From assembly GCA_903789535.1 (NCBI GenBank), contig CAIFES010000006.1, positions 1-64,000 of the forward strand: a stretch of DNA of 64,000 nt, given 5' to 3'. This stretch comes from an uncultured Aeriscardovia sp. (GTDB taxonomy: Bacteria; Actinomycetota; Actinomycetes; Actinomycetales; Bifidobacteriaceae). The position numbers were made by a program, and so were the translations under genes. The notes under the pieces were generated by a model. It did not search any database, was not told the origin of the DNA, and saw nothing but the letters and a program-made list of their open reading frames with translations. Shown here piece after piece: positions 38,191 through 48,015 of this stretch. How positions within the stretch are numbered: the first letter of the stretch is position 1; every line of letters begins with the position of its first letter.

Positions 38191-40452
38191 ATGACGACGA
38201 CGGATCCGATCCGGCTCAGCGACGACTTCATCAGGCAGGCCACCAGCGAGATCACCCCGCACTGGGGACCGCTCGGCTGGGTGACCTACAAGCGCACGTA
38301 CGCCCGCTTCCTTGATGACAAGAACCGGTCGGAGAACTGGGCCGAGACCGTCAAGCGCACCATCGAGGGAAACATCAACCTCGACCCGCGCCTGAAGCCC
38401 AACGAGATCGGCCTGATCGACCCGGCCGTCATCACGGCCGACACGCAGGAGGCACAGGATCTGTTCCGCCTCATCTACGGCCTTGCCGCCACGCCCTCGG
38501 GCCGCAACCTGTGGGTGAGCGGCACGCCCTACCAGCGTGCGCACGGCGACTCGCTCAACAACTGCTGGTTCGTCGCCATCCGGCCCCAGGCCTACGGCGA
38601 CTCGGAGATCGTCCCGCCGTATCTCAAGCAGGACCAGAAGGCTGTCTCCATGCCGTACGCGTTTATGTTCGACGAGCTGATGAAGGGCGGCGGCGTCGGC
38701 TTCTCCGTCACCCGCAAGAACGTCTCGCAGCTGCCGCAGGTCGACCGCACCGTGCCGGTGACCGTCATCATGGGCAAGTCCAACGGCTCCTACGATGAGT
38801 GCCTCAAGGCCGGCGCGCAGGACCGCGATGAGTGGGTCGCCGCACACGGGGATCCCGCCGACGACCCGAGCGTCTACTTCTATGACCTCGAGGACTCGCG
38901 CGAGGGCTGGGTGTATGCGCTCGCCGCCGTCATCGACGCGCACTTCGGCTACTTCGACCAGTCGAAGACCTCCGTCGTGCTCGACATGACGCGCATCCGC
39001 CAGCGCGGCGCCAAGATCCACGGTTTCGGCGGAACCGCCTCCGGCGCCGCCCCGCTCATCGAGATGCTGCTCGACGTCAACACCGTGCTCAACCAGGCCG
39101 CGGGCCGCGGGCTGACCGCCGTGGACGCTACCGACATCTCCAACCTCGTGGGCAAGGCCGTGGTGGCAGGCAATGTGCGCCGTTCCGCGGAGCTCGCCCT
39201 GGGCGACTGGGATGACGACGGTTTCCGCACGATGAAGCAGGACGAGGACAAGCTCATGCACCACCGCTGGGCGTCCAACAACTCCGTGGTCGTCTCCGGC
39301 AAGCCCGAACAGTACGAGGCGGTCGCCAAGGATGTGGTCGTCCACGGCGAGCCGGGCATCGTCGATCTGAATCTCTCGCGCCAGTACGGCCGTCTCATCG
39401 ACGGGCCGACCAACGCCGACCCGTACGCCGAGGGCACCAACCCGTGCGGCGAGATCACGCTGGAGAACGGTGAGCCGTGCAACCTGTTCGAGATCTTCCC
39501 CTCCATCGCCGAGCAGCAGGGCTGGGACATGAAGGAGGTCTTCCGTCTCGCCGTCCGCTTCGCCAAGCGCGTGACGTTCGGCCACTATGACTGGCAGGTC
39601 TCGCGCGACGTCATCACCCGCAACCGTCGTATCGGTATCTCGATGAGCGGCATCCAGGACTGGATCCTCCAGCACTTCGGCCACCGCGTCGTCACCGGCT
39701 ACAAGCAGGAGCAGCAGGCCGACGGCTCCACCCGCCGCGTGCCCGTCTATGATCCCGAGGCCGTCAAGGCTTTCGACGGCTTCTACCATGACGTGCTCGA
39801 GGCGGACAAGGAGTATTCGCAGGAGCTGGGCTGCAACACCTCCATCAAGCACACCACCGTCAAACCTTCGGGCACGGTGGCCAAGCTCGCCGGCGCCTCC
39901 GAGGGCATGCACTTCCACTACGCCGGCTACCTCATCCAGCGCATCCGCTTCCAGGACAGCGACCCGCTGCTGCCGGCGCTGATGGCCAGCGGCTATCACA
40001 TCGAGCCGGATGTGTACACGAAGCACACCATGTGCGTGGAGTTCCCGGTGAAGGCGCCGAACGCCGACTCGCCGCAGTTCGCCTCGGCCGGCACCGTCTC
40101 CGCCGAGGAGCAGCTGGCCAACCAGTCGTTCCTGCAGACGTACTGGTCCGACAATGCCGTCTCCTGCACGGTCACGTTCCAGAAGGAGGAGGCGCAGGAT
40201 CTGCCGCGCATCCTCTCGGAGTTCGCCGGCAAGATCAAGTCGACCTCCATGCTCCAGTACATCGGCTCGGGCCTGACGCAGGCGCCGAAGGAGCCGATCA
40301 GCAAGGAGCAGTATGAGCAGCGCGCCGCACAGATCATCGACGACCCGCGCGAGGCATTCAACCGCCTCAACATCGCCAATGGCCGCTCCGAGAAGGATCT
40401 GACGCTCGTGGACCAGTCCGACTGCGAGTCGGGCGCCTGCCCGGTGCGCTGA
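38191..40452 (+). CDS. nrdJ: Class II adenosylcobalamin-dependent ribonucleoside-triphosphate reductase (monomeric, L. leichmannii type)
   Basis: PHWGPLGWVTYKRTYARFL, RSENWAETVKR..EGNINLDPRL, GDSLNNCWFVAIRPQ, KLMHHRWASNNSV, NPCGEI.L.NGEPCNLFE, TVKPSGTVAKLAGASEGMHFHYA, C-terminal CESGACP. Confidence 0.95.
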   Translation: MTTTDPIRLSDDFIRQATSEITPHWGPLGWVTYKRTYARFLDDKNRSENWAETVKRTIEGNINLDPRLKPNEIGLIDPAVITADTQEAQDLFRLIYGLAATPSGRNLWVSGTPYQRAHGDSLNNCWFVAIRPQAYGDSEIVPPYLKQDQKAVSMPYAFMFDELMKGGGVGFSVTRKNVSQLPQVDRTVPVTVIMGKSNGSYDECLKAGAQDRDEWVAAHGDPADDPSVYFYDLEDSREGWVYALAAVIDAHFGYFDQSKTSVVLDMTRIRQRGAKIHGFGGTASGAAPLIEMLLDVNTVLNQAAGRGLTAVDATDISNLVGKAVVAGNVRRSAELALGDWDDDGFRTMKQDEDKLMHHRWASNNSVVVSGKPEQYEAVAKDVVVHGEPGIVDLNLSRQYGRLIDGPTNADPYAEGTNPCGEITLENGEPCNLFEIFPSIAEQQGWDMKEVFRLAVRFAKRVTFGHYDWQVSRDVITRNRRIGISMSGIQDWILQHFGHRVVTGYKQEQQADGSTRRVPVYDPEAVKAFDGFYHDVLEADKEYSQELGCNTSIKHTTVKPSGTVAKLAGASEGMHFHYAGYLIQRIRFQDSDPLLPALMASGYHIEPDVYTKHTMCVEFPVKAPNADSPQFASAGTVSAEEQLANQSFLQTYWSDNAVSCTVTFQKEEAQDLPRILSEFAGKIKSTSMLQYIGSGLTQAPKEPISKEQYEQRAAQIIDDPREAFNRLNIANGRSEKDLTLVDQSDCESGACPVR

Positions 40453-40514
40453 TACCGGCAGCACAGAGGCGACATAGATAAGGCGACACAGACAGGCAAA
40501 GGATCGGTGCGATC

Positions 40515-41456
40515 ATGCACAACCACACGCGGGTCGCACCGTTCGAGCGCCTGACCGTCCCGGCCGCGCTCTGGTATTTCCTCGCGCTGCTGCTGGTGGC
40601 AGCGACGGTGATGCAGGCGCGCGTCGAGCTGGAGATCCTCGCCGCCATGGTGGTGGTGATCCTGCTGTGCGGCGAGCGCCGGCGCCTTGCCTCCGCCCTC
40701 GTGGGAGGCACCATCGCCGGGCTGTTTGTGGCGATGCTGACGCTGCTGCTGCATTATCAGGGCGACGACGTGCTCGTGCGATGGGGGCCTGTCACCATCA
40801 CCGCCGAGGGCGCAGGTTGGGCGGTATGCCTGGGACTCGGGATGGTCATCATCGTCCTCTCTTCTCTGCTGCAGACGTTCGCCTTGCGACGCTCGGGTCT
40901 TGTGCCCGGCCTGTCACGACTGGCGATGCGCACAACCCTCGTCTGTGCGATGGCGATCGCGATCATCCCCTCGGTGGCGGCCCGGCTGCGTCAGCTTTTC
41001 GCGCTCGAGGAGGCGATGCCGGAATCAGCCTCGGGCACGCATTTCCCACGGCTACGAATCCTGACGTACGCGATCCTCGCCGAGACGCTCGAGGATGCCT
41101 CGAACCGCGTCTCCACGCTCGCACTGCTAGGGACGGGGACGACAGGCAGAACAGCGCAGCGGATCAGGGGCGGCAGCCAAGAGGCCAAGGTCGCGTCGGT
41201 TCCCGGGATACGTCCGGAAAAGTCTGCAGCGCTGCAGCCTGCGCAGACCGGACGCGCACGGCGTGTGCGCTCGTGGTGCTTTGCGCTCGTCGTCGCCGTG
41301 CTGTTCGCGCTCATCCTGCTGCCCGGCGCCGGCCGTCCCGCTGCATCGCTATCAATGGCCCCCGCTGTATTGCCCGACGTCCCGGCCATCATTCTCACGG
41401 CACTGCCGCTGCTTTTCGAAGGAGGTGAACGGCTATGGAGTCGATCGCGCGCCTGA
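40515..41456 (+). CDS. cbrV: ECF transporter transmembrane (T) component, CbrV-like
   Basis: Multi-TM N-terminal region, ARLRQLFALEEAM and ILAETLEDA coupling-helix-like segments; directly upstream of the duplicated ATPase. Confidence 0.7.
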   Translation: MHNHTRVAPFERLTVPAALWYFLALLLVAATVMQARVELEILAAMVVVILLCGERRRLASALVGGTIAGLFVAMLTLLLHYQGDDVLVRWGPVTITAEGAGWAVCLGLGMVIIVLSSLLQTFALRRSGLVPGLSRLAMRTTLVCAMAIAIIPSVAARLRQLFALEEAMPESASGTHFPRLRILTYAILAETLEDASNRVSTLALLGTGTTGRTAQRIRGGSQEAKVASVPGIRPEKSAALQPAQTGRARRVRSWCFALVVAVLFALILLPGAGRPAASLSMAPAVLPDVPAIILTALPLLFEGGERLWSRSRA

Positions 41457-43486
41457 AGGATTTCACCTTCCGGTACCCGCATTCGGGCCGCGGGCTTGAC
41501 CATGTGAGCCTGACCGTCCGCCCGGCGGATTTCATCGCCGTCGCCGGGCTGACCGGCAGCGGTAAGACCACCCTGCTGCGCCATCTCAAACCGGAGGCGT
41601 ACCCCGGCGGCACGCGGTCGGGCGGGATCGAGCTGCTGGGCACCGCCCCCACCAATCTTCTTGGCAGCAGCGAGATCTCGTACGTCCCCCAGCGCCCGCG
41701 CGAGGCGCTCATCGCCGGCAGCCTGCGCGACGAGCTGCTCCTGCGCCTGTCCGCGCACGCGCCAAGCCACCCCGCAGGCACCGCGGACGACGGTCTCGCC
41801 ACCGGTCTGCAGGTCAGTGACATCGTCGGCTTCCTCGGCCTCGCGCATCTGCTCGACACCCCGCTCGGCAACCTGTCCGAGGGCCAGGCGCAGCTCGTCG
41901 CCCTCGCCGCGGCCCTCGCCGCGCGTCCCCGCCTGCTGCTGCTCGACGAGCCCACGGCGAGCCTCGACTCCGTCACGCGCCGCACGACGCTCGACCTGCT
42001 GCGCCGGCTCAACCAGGACATCGGCATGACCATCGTGATGACCGAGCATCATCTGCAGGGGGTGATCGAGATCGCCACCCGGCTCGTCGCATTGGAAGAC
42101 GGCACGGTGGTGGCCGACGGGCGCCCTCGAGAGGCCATCCGGCGCCTGTGGGACGGCGGGCAGCACCGGCGCGCGCTCGTGCCGGACATCCCTGGCTGGT
42201 TTTTGCGGCAGGAAGCAGATTCGCAGCAAAATGTGACTTCCCGGCAGGGCGAAACCGCGCATCGGGATGCGGACCTGCAACAAGCTCCACAGCAAGACCC
42301 ACAGCACAACAGGACGTTGCGCCGTGTCCGCGATGACAACGATGACAACACAACGATGGCCGAACATCCGGATGGGCATCATTCGCGTCATCCGCATCAT
42401 CTGATGGCCGATCGTCTGCCGCTGACCGTCTCGGAGGGTCGTCGCGCGCTCGACCATATCGGGCAGTCATTCCGGCCACACCCACAGCAGTCTGCACACG
42501 GCACGGTGCAGACCCGGACGCCCGATTCCACCAATGCACACGCGGCAGCGGCCACCAGCAGGTCTGACGCCGCCGACGGATTCATCCCCATGGCCACGCC
42601 GGGTTCCCGTGCGTTCACACTCTCCGATGTGACCGTCTCCTATCCGGGGCTGCCCGGCCCGGCCGTGGAGGATCTGACGCTGTCCGCCCGCTATGGCGAG
42701 ATCCTCGCCATCACCGGCCAGTCCGGCAGCGGAAAGAGCACCCTGCTCAACCTGCTCTTCGGTTCCATCCGCCCTGATTTCGGCACGGTCAACTGGTACC
42801 CGGATGCCGACGGGGCGCAGGATGCCAGGCCGCACGACGACAGTCCGCACGACAAGGCAAACGATCGCGATGATAGAGACGATGGCGATACAGACGATAC
42901 GACGGGCAGCGCAGACAGGCGTGAGACAAGCACAGACAGGCATACCGGCTTCCTCACGCGGCTGATGCACCACCGTCTCCAGCACCGCCCGCATCGTCGT
43001 CCCGCCCGGCTCATGCGCGGGGCAATCGCCTACCTCCCCCAGGATGTGCGCGCGGTGCTCAACCTGGAAGCGGGCCGCCATCCTGATCGCATCGACGAGG
43101 TGACCGACCCGCTCAACCAGAGCATCGGCCAGCAGCAGCTGGAGGCGCTGGACATCATCATCGCCCAGAACCGCCGCGTCCTGTTGCTCGATGAGCCCAC
43201 GCAGGGTCTCGACGCGCTGCAGAAGCGACATGTCGGCCGTCTGCTGCGCGAACAAGCCGCGCAGGGGCGCCTCATCGTGCTGACCACCCATGACCCCGGT
43301 TTTTACGCCGATTACGCCACCAGGGCGGTCGTGCTGCTGGCAGGACGGCTCGTCGCCGACGGTCTGCCGCGTCACATCGTCTCCTCGCTCGAATATTCGA
43401 CCACCGACCTGCATCGCCTGCTCGCCGATCGCGAGCCGGGCGTGCTCACCATGGCCGATCTGGACGAACCCCGCAGACTTCCGTAG
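41435..43486 (+). CDS. cbrU: Duplicated ECF transporter ATPase (A component), CbrU-like
   Basis: Two ABC domains: GLTGSGKTTLL...LLLDEPTASLDS and ITGQSGSGKSTLL...LLLDEPTQGLDA. Confidence 0.82.
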   Translation: MESIARLKDFTFRYPHSGRGLDHVSLTVRPADFIAVAGLTGSGKTTLLRHLKPEAYPGGTRSGGIELLGTAPTNLLGSSEISYVPQRPREALIAGSLRDELLLRLSAHAPSHPAGTADDGLATGLQVSDIVGFLGLAHLLDTPLGNLSEGQAQLVALAAALAARPRLLLLDEPTASLDSVTRRTTLDLLRRLNQDIGMTIVMTEHHLQGVIEIATRLVALEDGTVVADGRPREAIRRLWDGGQHRRALVPDIPGWFLRQEADSQQNVTSRQGETAHRDADLQQAPQQDPQHNRTLRRVRDDNDDNTTMAEHPDGHHSRHPHHLMADRLPLTVSEGRRALDHIGQSFRPHPQQSAHGTVQTRTPDSTNAHAAAATSRSDAADGFIPMATPGSRAFTLSDVTVSYPGLPGPAVEDLTLSARYGEILAITGQSGSGKSTLLNLLFGSIRPDFGTVNWYPDADGAQDARPHDDSPHDKANDRDDRDDGDTDDTTGSADRRETSTDRHTGFLTRLMHHRLQHRPHRRPARLMRGAIAYLPQDVRAVLNLEAGRHPDRIDEVTDPLNQSIGQQQLEALDIIIAQNRRVLLLDEPTQGLDALQKRHVGRLLREQAAQGRLIVLTTHDPGFYADYATRAVVLLAGRLVADGLPRHIVSSLEYSTTDLHRLLADREPGVLTMADLDEPRRLP

Positions 43487-43580
43487 CGACGTCGTCCAGC
43501 ACAAAATCCTCCACACATCCATCGGCCCGCAAAGACAGACGTCCATCAGCAAATCTTCCACAAAGAAAGGAACACCAACA

Positions 43581-44348
43581 ATGACAGACACACAGAAAAC
43601 ACCTGACCAGACACCCGACCAGAACAGCGCAGGCACCGGCAAGAGCCTGTCCGCCCACGCCCGCCACAGTCTTGATATTGCGCTCGGCGTGGTGGCAGCC
43701 GTCGTCCTCATCGTGCTCAGCCTGCTGACCCTCGCCAAGACCGGCTCGGCCTTCGCCTGGGTGACCATCGCCATCCCGGTGGTGCTCGCGCTCGTGTTCT
43801 GGATCCTCGAAAAGCGCACTCTCTCGCCGGCGACCGTCGGTATCGTCGTCGCGGTCATCGCCATCGCCTGCGCGCTTCGGGCGCTGCGCATCCCCGTCCA
43901 GGGCATCCAGTTCACCAACTGGCTCGTCATTCTCGTGGGCCTCGCGCTCGGGGCGCATGCCGGCTTCCTGACCGGTGCGCTCATCCCGCTCATCTCCAAC
44001 ATCTATCTGGGCCAGGGATCATGGACGCCGTGGCAGATGCTCGCCTGGGGACTGCTGGGCGCGATGGCCGGCTGGATCAGCACGCAGAAGTGGGCCCGCA
44101 ACCGCTGGGCGATGCTCGGCTGGGGCATCCTCTCCTCCTACGTGTACGGCCTGATCATGAACTTCGAGTCGTATCTCTATTCGATGGGCACCCAGTACGC
44201 GACGGGCTTCTGGAAGGCGATCGCGCTCGGGCTTCCCGGTGACTCCATCAGCGCCGCGGTGACCGGCGTGCTGCTGCTCATCACCGTGCCGTGGGCGGTC
44301 GACCTCATCCGTCGCACGTACGCGCGGCACGAGACCGTCACGGCCTGA
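43581..44348 (+). CDS. cbrT: ECF transporter substrate-binding (S) component, CbrT-like (predicted cobalamin)
   Basis: Multi-TM protein with ACALRALRIPVQGIQFTNWLVILVGLALGAHAGFLTGALIPLISNIYLGQG; genomic context nrdJ/ECF/PduO. Confidence 0.72.
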   Translation: MTDTQKTPDQTPDQNSAGTGKSLSAHARHSLDIALGVVAAVVLIVLSLLTLAKTGSAFAWVTIAIPVVLALVFWILEKRTLSPATVGIVVAVIAIACALRALRIPVQGIQFTNWLVILVGLALGAHAGFLTGALIPLISNIYLGQGSWTPWQMLAWGLLGAMAGWISTQKWARNRWAMLGWGILSSYVYGLIMNFESYLYSMGTQYATGFWKAIALGLPGDSISAAVTGVLLLITVPWAVDLIRRTYARHETVTA

Positions 44349-44649
44349 GCAGGAACCTCGCCGGAGAAGTCTCGCCGAAAAGAAATCTGATATCGGCACG
44401 AAATCCGGTCCGCCAGTTTTCCACATTTCAGGAAGACCGGTTGACCGGATTTTTTGTCGGCTAAGCTGGAAAAAAAGACCGCAGCAGCCGCGCCATGACG
44501 CCGTTCACATGCCGTCCGGCACACCACCGCACATGCATGGCGCAGAGCCGACGATCCACAGTCTGACCATCCGCAGCCTGACGGCGTCTGACGGCACGAT
44601 CAGACGGAACGTCCGCACGGATGCGATCCATATGGACAAGGAGGTCACC

Positions 44650-45348
44650 ATGGGTGAGACCACAGACCGGCACAGCAGCACGCCGACCGCCTCGAACGGC
44701 GGGCACAAGGGCACGATCAGCCCGCAGGCGGAACGGCTCATCGAGCACGCGCATCATACCGCGAAGATCTACACGCGCCGCGGCGACCGCGGTTTCTCCG
44801 CCCAGCTGGACGGCTCGCATCTGTCGAAGGCGTCGGCGCAGATCCGCGCCGTGGGGCGGTGCGACTCGGCACAGAGCTGGCTCGGCGTGGTCATCGCCGG
44901 CCTCTCCCCCGCCTGCCAGGAGCTCAGGAAGCCGCTCATCGACGTGCAGCGCTCCCTCTACCGGCTGCAATCGGATCTTTCCGTGCCGGGCTGCCGGCTC
45001 ATCACCTCGGATGACACGACCGGCCTAGAACAGCAGATCGACGCATGGAACGATGCCGTGCCGCACATCCCCGCGTTCATCCTGCCCGGCGGCTCGCCCA
45101 CCGGCGCCGCCCTGCAGTACGCCCGCACGCTCGTACGCGACGCGGAGCGGGCGATCGTCTCCTTCGCCGACGAGCAGCCCGACCGTGTGCCCACCACCGA
45201 CAAGAAGTACATCAACCGCCTCTCCGACTATCTGTTCACCATGGCCACGTACGCCAACCATCTCGACGGGGTCAAAGAGACGCTGAGCAAAGAGGAATCA
45301 GACCAGCCGCAGGGTGTGGCGGCTGAGCAGGCCGGGGCACGGGAATAG
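44650..45348 (+). CDS. PduO-type ATP:cob(I)alamin adenosyltransferase
   Basis: IYTRRGDRGFSAQLDGSHLSK, LQSDLSVPGCRL, FILPGGSPTGAALQYARTLVRDAERAIV, INRLSDYLFTMATYANH; SD AAGGAGG before ATG 44650. Confidence 0.83.
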   Translation: MGETTDRHSSTPTASNGGHKGTISPQAERLIEHAHHTAKIYTRRGDRGFSAQLDGSHLSKASAQIRAVGRCDSAQSWLGVVIAGLSPACQELRKPLIDVQRSLYRLQSDLSVPGCRLITSDDTTGLEQQIDAWNDAVPHIPAFILPGGSPTGAALQYARTLVRDAERAIVSFADEQPDRVPTTDKKYINRLSDYLFTMATYANHLDGVKETLSKEESDQPQGVAAEQAGARE

Positions 45349-45482
45349 GCCCGGGCCGCCGCGCTGACGCGGGACGCGAAAACGCGCTGACGCGGCACTC
45401 ACACGGGGATCACGCACCAACGCGACGAGCCGCACAGGCACGGAACAATCTGAAAAAATCGAGATCAATCAGAGAAATCAGG

Positions 45483-46325
45483 GTGTCAGAAATGTCAGAA
45501 CAAACTGCAGACCGCACCGGGTCATCAGCAGGATCCTCAACGCTGCCGCGCATCGCGGTGCTGACGGGCGCGGGCATCTCCACCTCCGCCGGTATCCCCG
45601 ACTTCCGTGGGCCGAACGGCGTGTGGACAAAGCATCCAGACCAGACGCGTGTCTATGACATCGATGCCTTCCTCTCCAGCAAGGAGGCACGTGAATACTC
45701 GTGGCGCTGGCAGAAGGAGTCGCCGGTGTGGACGGCGCAGCCCGGTCGCGCTCATCACGCGCTCGTCCGGCTGCGCGACGCAGGCATCCTGACGGTGATC
45801 GCCACGCAGAATTTCGACGGTCTGCATGAGAAAGCGCAGAAACAGTGGGGAAAGGATGACGATACGAGCTATATCGTCAATCTGCACGGCACCATCGCCA
45901 CCTCGCACTGCCTGCGCTGCGGCAAGAAATATGACACCGCGCAGATCATGGATCGCCTCGATGAGGAGCCAGACCCGCACTGCCACAAGCCGCTGCCCGA
46001 TGACGGGGAAATCACCGGCCGGCAGTGCGGCGGTCTGCTCAAGACGGACGTGACCTATTTCGGCGAGGCGCTGCCCGACGGAGCGATGGACAAGGCCGAG
46101 CGGCTCATCCTCGGCTCCGACGAGCTGTGGGTGATCGGCTCGACGCTGGAGGTGTTCCCTGCGGCCTCGCTTGTGCCGATCGCCGCGCAGGCGAATATCC
46201 CGATCACCATCATGAACATGGGTTCCACGCAGTTCGACTATCTGGCGAGCCGGTATATCACCGACCCGATTCAGGACGCGCTGCCGGCGCTTGTCAAGAA
46301 GACGCTTGAGGGCGCCAAGCGCTGA
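45483..46325 (+). CDS. cobB: NAD-dependent protein deacylase (sirtuin)
   Basis: VLTGAGISTSAGIPDFRGPNGVW, TQNFDGLHE, LHGT, CxxC pair, VIGSTLEVFPAASL. Confidence 0.93.
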   Translation: MSEMSEQTADRTGSSAGSSTLPRIAVLTGAGISTSAGIPDFRGPNGVWTKHPDQTRVYDIDAFLSSKEAREYSWRWQKESPVWTAQPGRAHHALVRLRDAGILTVIATQNFDGLHEKAQKQWGKDDDTSYIVNLHGTIATSHCLRCGKKYDTAQIMDRLDEEPDPHCHKPLPDDGEITGRQCGGLLKTDVTYFGEALPDGAMDKAERLILGSDELWVIGSTLEVFPAASLVPIAAQANIPITIMNMGSTQFDYLASRYITDPIQDALPALVKKTLEGAKR

Positions 46326-46360
46326 CAGACATCACGCACGAATCGTAAGGCAGCACAAAA

Positions 46361-46402
46361 CGCAGCGGGGCGACCATCTTCACGACGGTCGCCCCGTTCT
46401 AG
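46361..46402. terminator. Terminator between cobB and the convergent SDR gene
   Basis: CGGGGCGACCATCTTCACGACGGTCGCCCCGTTCT. Confidence 0.75.
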
Positions 46403-46437
46403 TCGTTCAGGCCCTCAGTCGGGCTCGACCGGTTTTC

Positions 46438-47091
46438 TCACTTCTTGAGGAACGGCGGACGGTCACCATCCGTGCCGGGCTGGTTGACGCCGATCGAATC
46501 GCGCACATCCTTGGAAGGATCCTCGATCACCGAGACGATGTAGGCAGCGGTTGCCTTGCGCGAGACCTGCGTGCCCTTAAACGGCTCATTACGGTTCTCG
46601 CTCGTCGTCTCGAACTCGGTATTGTCCTCATCGGTCAGCCAGGCCGGGCGCACGATGGTGTAATCGAGATCGCTCTTCTGGATCACCTGCGCGGCAGCGT
46701 GGTAGGTCGTCAGATAATCGCCAAGATATGCCTTGTTCCAGCGGCCGAACTCACCGGGCACCTCATCGTCGATGCCGAGCGAGGACGTCCAGATGAGGCG
46801 CTTGACGCCGGCCTTGTCCATCTGCTCGACGAGCACGTGCGCCTGGTCGATCACCTTGCCGGCAAGGCTGGCGTAGACGACGTCCTGCCCGGCGACGGCC
46901 TTGGCGATGTCGTCGGCGTTGGTGGCGTCACCCTCGATGACGGTGACGTTGGAAGCGTCCTTGAGATCCTGCGGAAGCTTGCTGATGTGGTGGACGAACA
47001 GCGTGAGATTGATGCCGTCCTTGTTTGCGAGCATACGGTCGGCCCAGAGGGCGATGCGGCTGGTGGCACCGATGACAGCGACGTTGGTCAT
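46438..47091 (-). CDS. NAD(P)H-binding SDR/NmrA-like protein
   Basis: MTNVAVIGATSRIALWADRML, Rossmann fold; DYTIVRPAWLTDE. Confidence 0.85.
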   Translation of the reverse strand: MTNVAVIGATSRIALWADRMLANKDGINLTLFVHHISKLPQDLKDASNVTVIEGDATNADDIAKAVAGQDVVYASLAGKVIDQAHVLVEQMDKAGVKRLIWTSSLGIDDEVPGEFGRWNKAYLGDYLTTYHAAAQVIQKSDLDYTIVRPAWLTDEDNTEFETTSENRNEPFKGTQVSRKATAAYIVSVIEDPSKDVRDSIGVNQPGTDGDRPPFLKK

Positions 47092-47449
47092 TGTTTCTCC
47101 CTTTCTTTCAGGTCGGATCCGGCTGCGGATGGCTGATCGGCGCTCACGCCGGCCGGCCTTCAATCCGACCGGATGCCGTGCACGACGGCGCCGTACCGAT
47201 CAGTCAGTCCCCGGACCGGATCCGACAATTGCCAGGCCACCTCCCTCGATCGCGCGAAAGTCTCGTTGATCTGCGATAGAGTCGCCGATCCGCGGTCTCC
47301 GTGCCGATCTTGGGTGAATCTGACTGCTTCTTGTTGCATCTACAAATGTAGTTTGGATGTCGATGACCTTCCACCGCTTCATCCCAAAGAAAAGTCATCG
47401 GCGCGTCGGGAATAAATCCAGACAGATCAAAACACAACAATAAGGATCC

Positions 47450-47665
47450 GCGCGCGCTGTAGCTCAAGCACAATTCCCACGCACCACGGCTCAGGTGAGA
47501 TTCCCACGCGCACCCGGACTCGGGCAAGGTTCCAACGCACTGTGGCCCAGACGAGATTCCCGTGCGCACAGCTCGGACAAGCGACCCGAGCCATAGACCG
47601 CACACCTCGGCTCAGGCAAGGTTCCCGCGCACACGGCTCAGGCAAGCGACCCGAGCCACAGGCCG
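47450..47665. repeat. Degenerate short repeats downstream of crcB
   Basis: Recurring units ggctcaggYRagattcccRcgcgcac and gctcRgRcaagcgacccgagccAYaggcc; the last includes the crcB stop codon. Confidence 0.6.
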
Positions 47666-48015
47666 AGCGCCCCGGCAATAAGCGAGAGCGCGAACATACC
47701 GCCCGTATGCCACAGCGCGCGCCACGGGTGTTCGCCACGCAGCAGACGCACGCCCTCGACCTCCGCGGTAGAGAACGTCGAATAGCCGCCGAGCAGCCCT
47801 GTGCCGAGCACGAGGCTGACGGCTTTGGGCGCACCGAGCGCCCCCGTCAGGCCGGTCAACAGGCCGAGCAGGAAGCACGCCGAACAGTTGATAGCGAACG
47901 TGCCCATCGGCACAGGAAGTCGATTGTGGGCGGAGACGGCCTGATCGACAAGATAACGGCAGGCGCCGCCCACGCCCGCGGCGAGGCAGAGCAGAAGAAA
48001 GATACCAAAGCTCAT
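47638..48015 (-). CDS. crcB: CrcB/Fluc fluoride channel subunit (short paralog)
   Basis: GGACRYLVDQAV, PMGTFAINCSACFLLGLLTG, GTGLLGGYSTFSTAEVEG. Confidence 0.9.
   Translation of the reverse strand: MSFGIFLLLCLAAGVGGACRYLVDQAVSAHNRLPVPMGTFAINCSACFLLGLLTGLTGALGAPKAVSLVLGTGLLGGYSTFSTAEVEGVRLLRGEHPWRALWHTGGMFALSLIAGALGLWLGSLA

Noticed and set aside
38176-40464. 762-aa minus-strand ORF
   Set aside because: Shadow ORF antisense to nrdJ, no recognisable motif
45483-46325. cobB as part of the cobalamin module
   Set aside because: Encodes a sirtuin; the CobB name overlaps with cobyrinate amidase but there is no sequence reason to include it in B12 use
47450-47665. Possible CRISPR array
   Set aside because: Units degenerate, spacing irregular, no unique spacers, no cas genes in the window
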